Origin: JAQUBU01 sp036677685
GTDB lineage: Bacteria; Bacillota; Syntrophomonadia; Syntrophomonadales; Syntrophomonadaceae
Assembly: GCA_036677685.1 (NCBI GenBank)
Contig: JAVBWA010000049.1
Location: forward strand, 1 to 64,000
DNA: 64,000 nucleotides
Reading direction: 5' to 3'
Each line of letters opens with the position of its first letter. Positions within the stretch are counted from its first letter, which is position 1. Below, in pieces: positions 60,642-64,000 of the stretch. The notes under the pieces were generated by a model. It was not told the origin of the DNA. It searched no databases and saw only the letters and a list, made by a program, of their open reading frames with translations. Both the position numbers and the translations under genes were made by a program.

Positions 60642-60666
60642 GTATCTGCAAATTGCGAGGGAAAGA

Positions 60667-61416
60667 ATGACAAAACAAAGACCGGAAAAAGCCAATATTT
60701 TAGGCTGTATGATCGACCTCGTCGACATGGAACAAGCTCTAATGGCCATTGACAGAATAGTTGCCAATGGTAAACCCAGTCAAATAATAACACTCAATGC
60801 CGAAATAGTATATACTGCGCAAAATGATCAGTCTCTGCGTAATATTATAAATTCTGCGCAAATGGTTACTCCCGATGGTATAGGTATAGTGTGGGGTGCT
60901 CGCCTTCTGGGCTACAAAATAAAAAACCGGGTTACAGGAATCGACCTGGTTCATCACCTATGTGAGCTGGCTGCAGCCAAGGGCTGGAAAATTTATCTCT
61001 TCGGGGCTGCTCCTGGAGTGGCAGAACTGGCGGCGCAGAACCTAAGCAAAGAATATCAAGGCTTAAAAATATGCGGTTGCCGCGATGGATATTTCGCAGA
61101 ATCAGATGTGGAAAACATAATCAAGGATATCAAATCGCAAGCTCCGGAGATTCTTTTGATTGCCTTGGGCGCACCCAAGCAGGAAATTTTTATTAGAAAG
61201 CACAAGAATGAACTTGGAGTGCCGGTTTGTCTTGGTGTAGGGGGCAGCTTCGATGTGTTGTCCGGAATTAAATCACGCGCCCCTAGTTTATTTATAAAGT
61301 TGAATTTGGAATGGTTCTACCGTTTGTTGGCTGAACCCAGCCGGTTTAAACGCCAGCTGGCCTTGCCGAAATTCGCTTTGATGGTAATTAAGAGCAAGTA
61401 CTTTTCTCGAGACTAG
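60667..61416 (+). CDS. WecG/TagA/CpsF-family glycosyltransferase
   Basis: The family transfers UDP-linked sugars to lipid-linked carriers; TagA adds N-acetylmannosamine for wall teichoic acid. Motifs are TLNAEIVYTAQND, TPDGIGIVWGARLLG and VGGSFDVLSG, and GAPKQEIFI. Start ATG 60667 (249 aa) has GCGAGGG before it, and the stretch upstream is a repeat remnant (A17) rather than coding. The acceptor and sugar are not known. Confidence 0.88.
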   Translation: MTKQRPEKANILGCMIDLVDMEQALMAIDRIVANGKPSQIITLNAEIVYTAQNDQSLRNIINSAQMVTPDGIGIVWGARLLGYKIKNRVTGIDLVHHLCELAAAKGWKIYLFGAAPGVAELAAQNLSKEYQGLKICGCRDGYFAESDVENIIKDIKSQAPEILLIALGAPKQEIFIRKHKNELGVPVCLGVGGSFDVLSGIKSRAPSLFIKLNLEWFYRLLAEPSRFKRQLALPKFALMVIKSKYFSRD

Positions 61417-61474
61417 GAATATCTATTTTACAGCATGCCAAGTTGCATCCCCTTAGGGGAGAGGAGGACAAGCA

Positions 61475-63607
61475 GTGGAAAACAAGCGGATATTTGCCCT
61501 GGATATCGGCACCCGAAAGATAATCGGCTTGCTTATGCAGAAAAACGAAACCGGCTATGAGATACTAGCCAGTGAAATGATTGAACACAGCACCAGGGCC
61601 ATGATGGACGGCCAGATCCACGATGTGGAAGCCGTGGCCTCCACTATACAGGCTATAAAAAATAAGATTGAAGAAAAACTGGACATAAAACTTGAATCAG
61701 CGGCGGTAGCGGCAGCGGGGCGCGCTTTAAAAACTGCCGTAGGGACTACCCGCAAAAAGCGAATCCTGATGGATGAAATAAGCGGGGAAGAAGTCCGCGC
61801 CCTGGAAATCGAAGCGGTTCACCAGGCCCAGTACCTGCTGGGTCAGGAAGAAATAAACAGCAAAGACCGGAGCAACTATTTTTGTGTGGGTTACAGCGTA
61901 ATCAGCTACCAGTTGGAGGACCAGGAAATAGTCAGTCTGGTTGGACAGGTAGGCTTTGAAATTGGCGTAAAATTGATCGCAACTTTCCTTCCCCGGGTGG
62001 TCGTGGACAGTCTCTTTTCCTCCTTGAAAAGAGTGGGATTGAATATCTTTAGTCTAACCCTGGAACCGATCGCGGCTCTGGCCATAACCATTCCACCCAG
62101 TATGCGCTTGTTGAATCTGGCCTTGGTGGATGTAGGAGCCGGCACCTCAGACATTGCGGTAGTTAAAAATGGCAATATATTCGCTTATGCCATGGTCCCA
62201 ATGGGGGGCGACCGGTTAACCGAATTGCTGGCGGCGCGTTACCTGCTCGATTTTAATCATGCTGAAAGCATCAAACGCTTACTATCCACCCAGGAGGAGG
62301 TGGAGATCAGGGACGTACTGGGTAATCATTCGGTCTTGGCTTCATCTGAAGTAATTCAAGATATAAAACCCGGGATAGAGCAATTGGTTGATGAAATAAG
62401 CCGCAACATTCTGGAACTCAACCAGAAGACTCCCGATGCCGTAATTTGTGTGGGTGGGGGAAGTATGACACCGGGCTTGACTGCCATTCTGGCCGACAAA
62501 TTGGCCTTGCCCAAGAACCGGGTGGGAATAAAAACCCCTGAGAGTTTCGAGAATCTCAAAATTGATGCTGAATACCTAAAAGGTGCCCAGGGTGTCACAC
62601 CTCTGGGTATTGCCTACTATTCTTTTGCCAAGCTGCCCGTTCCTTTCATCAAAGTGAGTGTAAACGGACGTGAAATTGCTCTGTGGAATATGGGCGAAGT
62701 CAATATATCCACCGCCTTGTTGAGCTCGGGAACCGGTTTGGCCAATATCTATGGTAAACCGGGTCTGGGCAAAACCATTGAAGTTAATGGCGAAGTAAAA
62801 GTTTTCAAAGGGGAAATGGGCACTCCTCCCATAATCAAGCTTAACGGTAATGATGCCTCACTTGATACCGCCGTGGAGGAAGGCGACAAACTTGAGTTTA
62901 CTCCCGGGCGCAATGGCAAACCGGCGCTTGTTTATGTAAAAGATCTGCTTCCGGGGGCTAACGGATATGTTACGGTAAATGGGGAGAATATTGATTTAAA
63001 AGCGGTTGCTTTTGTGAACGGCCAGGAACGCGGAATTGATGACGAAATACCGGACCGGGCCAAGGTTGAGTTTAAGGCCCTTAACAACCTCATAAATATT
63101 TTAAAACTGGTGGGTATTTCTGAACACTGGCTGGAAGAGAAAAATTATCGCTATTATTTAAATGACGAAGAAAAATTGCTGCCCTGGATAGCGGTAAAGG
63201 TCAAAGTGAATGGCCAACCTGCTAATTTCCAGGAAAATATAGCTTTCGGCTCCGAAGTATCCTATACCTTAAGCCAAATTCGGCCGCGGATCGGAGATTT
63301 ATTGAAAGACCCCGAAGCCTTGCAGATGATCGTCACTGTCAACGGAAAAAATGTCCGGCTGGAGGGTAAGGGAGCCTTAATCAAAATGGACGGCAAAGTC
63401 GTAGGATTGGATGCTGAAGTAGAAGATGGGGCCAGGATTGTTCTGGATCAAAATGAGAGCAATGCAATGCTCAGCGACATATTTAAGGTGGTAGAGATGG
63501 AGCCCGGGGTCAACGGGAGGCTAAAAATCAAAGTTGATGGTGAACCCGCCGGCTTTACTACCCCCATATACAACCACAGCAAAATAGAATTGGTATGGGA
63601 AGAATAA
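61475..63607 (+). CDS. large FtsA-like protein with C-terminal VNG repeats
   Basis: The N-terminal 390 residues form an FtsA/actin-type ATPase with LDIGTRKIIGLL at the start, VDVGAGTSDIAV (phosphate 2, about 218-229) and CVGGGSMTPG (adenosine, about 325-334). The remaining 320 residues contain about six VNG- or VDG-marked units (at about 396, 437, 456, 501, 578, 622 and 687), most followed by a GDKLEF- or DGARIVL-like strand. They look like tandem beta-rich domains. Total 710 aa, against about 420 for normal FtsA. GTG 61475 follows GAGAGGAGG. Confidence 0.82.
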   Translation: MENKRIFALDIGTRKIIGLLMQKNETGYEILASEMIEHSTRAMMDGQIHDVEAVASTIQAIKNKIEEKLDIKLESAAVAAAGRALKTAVGTTRKKRILMDEISGEEVRALEIEAVHQAQYLLGQEEINSKDRSNYFCVGYSVISYQLEDQEIVSLVGQVGFEIGVKLIATFLPRVVVDSLFSSLKRVGLNIFSLTLEPIAALAITIPPSMRLLNLALVDVGAGTSDIAVVKNGNIFAYAMVPMGGDRLTELLAARYLLDFNHAESIKRLLSTQEEVEIRDVLGNHSVLASSEVIQDIKPGIEQLVDEISRNILELNQKTPDAVICVGGGSMTPGLTAILADKLALPKNRVGIKTPESFENLKIDAEYLKGAQGVTPLGIAYYSFAKLPVPFIKVSVNGREIALWNMGEVNISTALLSSGTGLANIYGKPGLGKTIEVNGEVKVFKGEMGTPPIIKLNGNDASLDTAVEEGDKLEFTPGRNGKPALVYVKDLLPGANGYVTVNGENIDLKAVAFVNGQERGIDDEIPDRAKVEFKALNNLINILKLVGISEHWLEEKNYRYYLNDEEKLLPWIAVKVKVNGQPANFQENIAFGSEVSYTLSQIRPRIGDLLKDPEALQMIVTVNGKNVRLEGKGALIKMDGKVVGLDAEVEDGARIVLDQNESNAMLSDIFKVVEMEPGVNGRLKIKVDGEPAGFTTPIYNHSKIELVWEE

Positions 63608-63664
63608 AAATTGGGAAGAGGAAGGGAGTAGTATTGTCTACAACTTTCCGGGAATACCTTGCAA

Positions 63665-63799
63665 TATAACGAGGCGAAAAAAGGTCCCCCGCTTCTATAA
63701 CGGTCAGGTTCTCGTAAACAAAACAGGTAGCGGGTTCTAATCTCCCGCCTCGTTGCAGCAGTATGTTGAAACTGCTCTGCAGTTTCTTTGATGCTTAAA
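63665..63799 (+). repeat. family A palindromic repeat, copy A18
   Basis: Standard form: head TATAACGAGGCGAAAAAAGG, core and CCCGCCTCGTTGCAGCAG, then the GAAACTGC hairpin (CTCTG apex) and GATGCTTAAA. Its end leads directly into A19. Confidence 0.92.
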
Positions 63800-63928
63800 C
63801 GAGGTGAAAAGATGTCCCCCGCTTCTTTAATCGGGTTCCTATTAATAAAACAGGAGGTGGGTTTTAATCCCTCACCTCGTTGCAGCAGTGCGAAAGAAGC
63901 TGCTCCGTAGTTTCTTCCAATGCTTAAA
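63800..63928 (+). repeat. family A palindromic repeat, copy A19
   Basis: Head CGAGGTGAAAAG pairs with CACCTCGTTGCAG (a compensated variant), and the terminal hairpin is worn (GAAGCTGCTCCGTAGTTTC). It fills most of the last 393 bases; the remaining 70 show no feature. Confidence 0.9.
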
Positions 63929-64000
63929 CGGTGACTAGCTTCGAAGATGCTAATTGCGACAAATGTTCTCTAATAAAATTCTATTGTGCGTGTGCCGTAA

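Noticed and set aside
60532..60666. N-terminal extension of the WecG-like gene
   Set aside because: It starts inside the terminator and covers repeat remnant A17; the family begins near ATG 60667.
2758..63928. Repeats as a CRISPR array
   Set aside because: Copies are dispersed, carry no regular spacers and no cas genes are present.
1..64000. tRNA or rRNA genes
   Set aside because: I looked in the larger gaps for cloverleaf-like sequence with GTTC-type arms and saw none; a tRNAscan run would be needed to exclude it fully.

Overview
The window reads as chromosome of an anaerobic, endospore-lineage Firmicute (Clostridia). Evidence: spo0F, spoIID, spoIIID and a YwmB-like gene; two gene blocks with the order known from Bacillus subtilis (spo0F-fba-tal-glpX-rho, and prfA-prmC-sua5-mntP-ywlE-rpiB-glyA-atp-ywmB-murA-spoIID-spoIIID-mbl-flhO); strong AGGAGG-type ribosome binding sites; and many TTG and GTG starts. 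A relative of Syntrophomonas wolfei is my best guess. That is a judgement from memory of gene content, not a database result.

Layout. 0.1-2.9 kb: methionine importer metNIQ on the minus strand behind a good sigma-A promoter. 3.2-5.8 kb: small accessory genes, including an XRE repressor with a 2-TM partner behind a palindromic operator. 6.0-10.1 kb: EcsA/EcsB-like ABC transporter converging on a cysteine-desulfurase-like/DsrE-like pair. 10.2-17.8 kb: GAF/HD-GYP protein, M1 peptidase, argS, a short RNA polymerase delta subunit, a UPF0173 hydrolase and pyrG. 18.0-21.9 kb: cell-wall group (Fem-type transferase, alr, sppA, Yip1 protein). 21.9-27.8 kb: spo0F, fba, tal, glpX, rho and a LysM/M23 peptidase. 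28-38 kb: an accessory stretch rich in repeats (radical SAM, YhaM-like nuclease, truncated SPFH protein, LytTR two-component pair, GH18 protein, LhgO-like oxidoreductase, lipoprotein). 38.3-53.8 kb: rpmE, yqhQ, prfA, prmC, sua5, mntP, ywlE, rpiB, glyA, dCMP deaminase, MazG-like protein, then the complete F1Fo ATP synthase operon. 53.9-63.6 kb: two small membrane proteins, ywmB-like, murA, spoIID, spoIIID, mbl, flhO-like, a WecG/TagA transferase and a large FtsA-like protein.

The most unusual content is an interspersed palindromic repeat, called family A here, with about 19 copies in 64 kb (45-190 bp). It has conserved ends, a core stem, a GAAACTGC/GCAGTTTC hairpin and an optional double-hairpin module, and several stems show compensatory changes. 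Copies sit at gene ends and supply stop codons. One supplies a start codon, one forms the end of a shortened SPFH gene, and one lies in frame inside sua5 and adds about 46 residues, like the palindromic elements described in Rickettsia. A second family (B, about 175 bp with 18-19 bp terminal inverted repeats, MITE-like) has three copies. I saw no tRNA, rRNA, CRISPR array, transposase or prophage.
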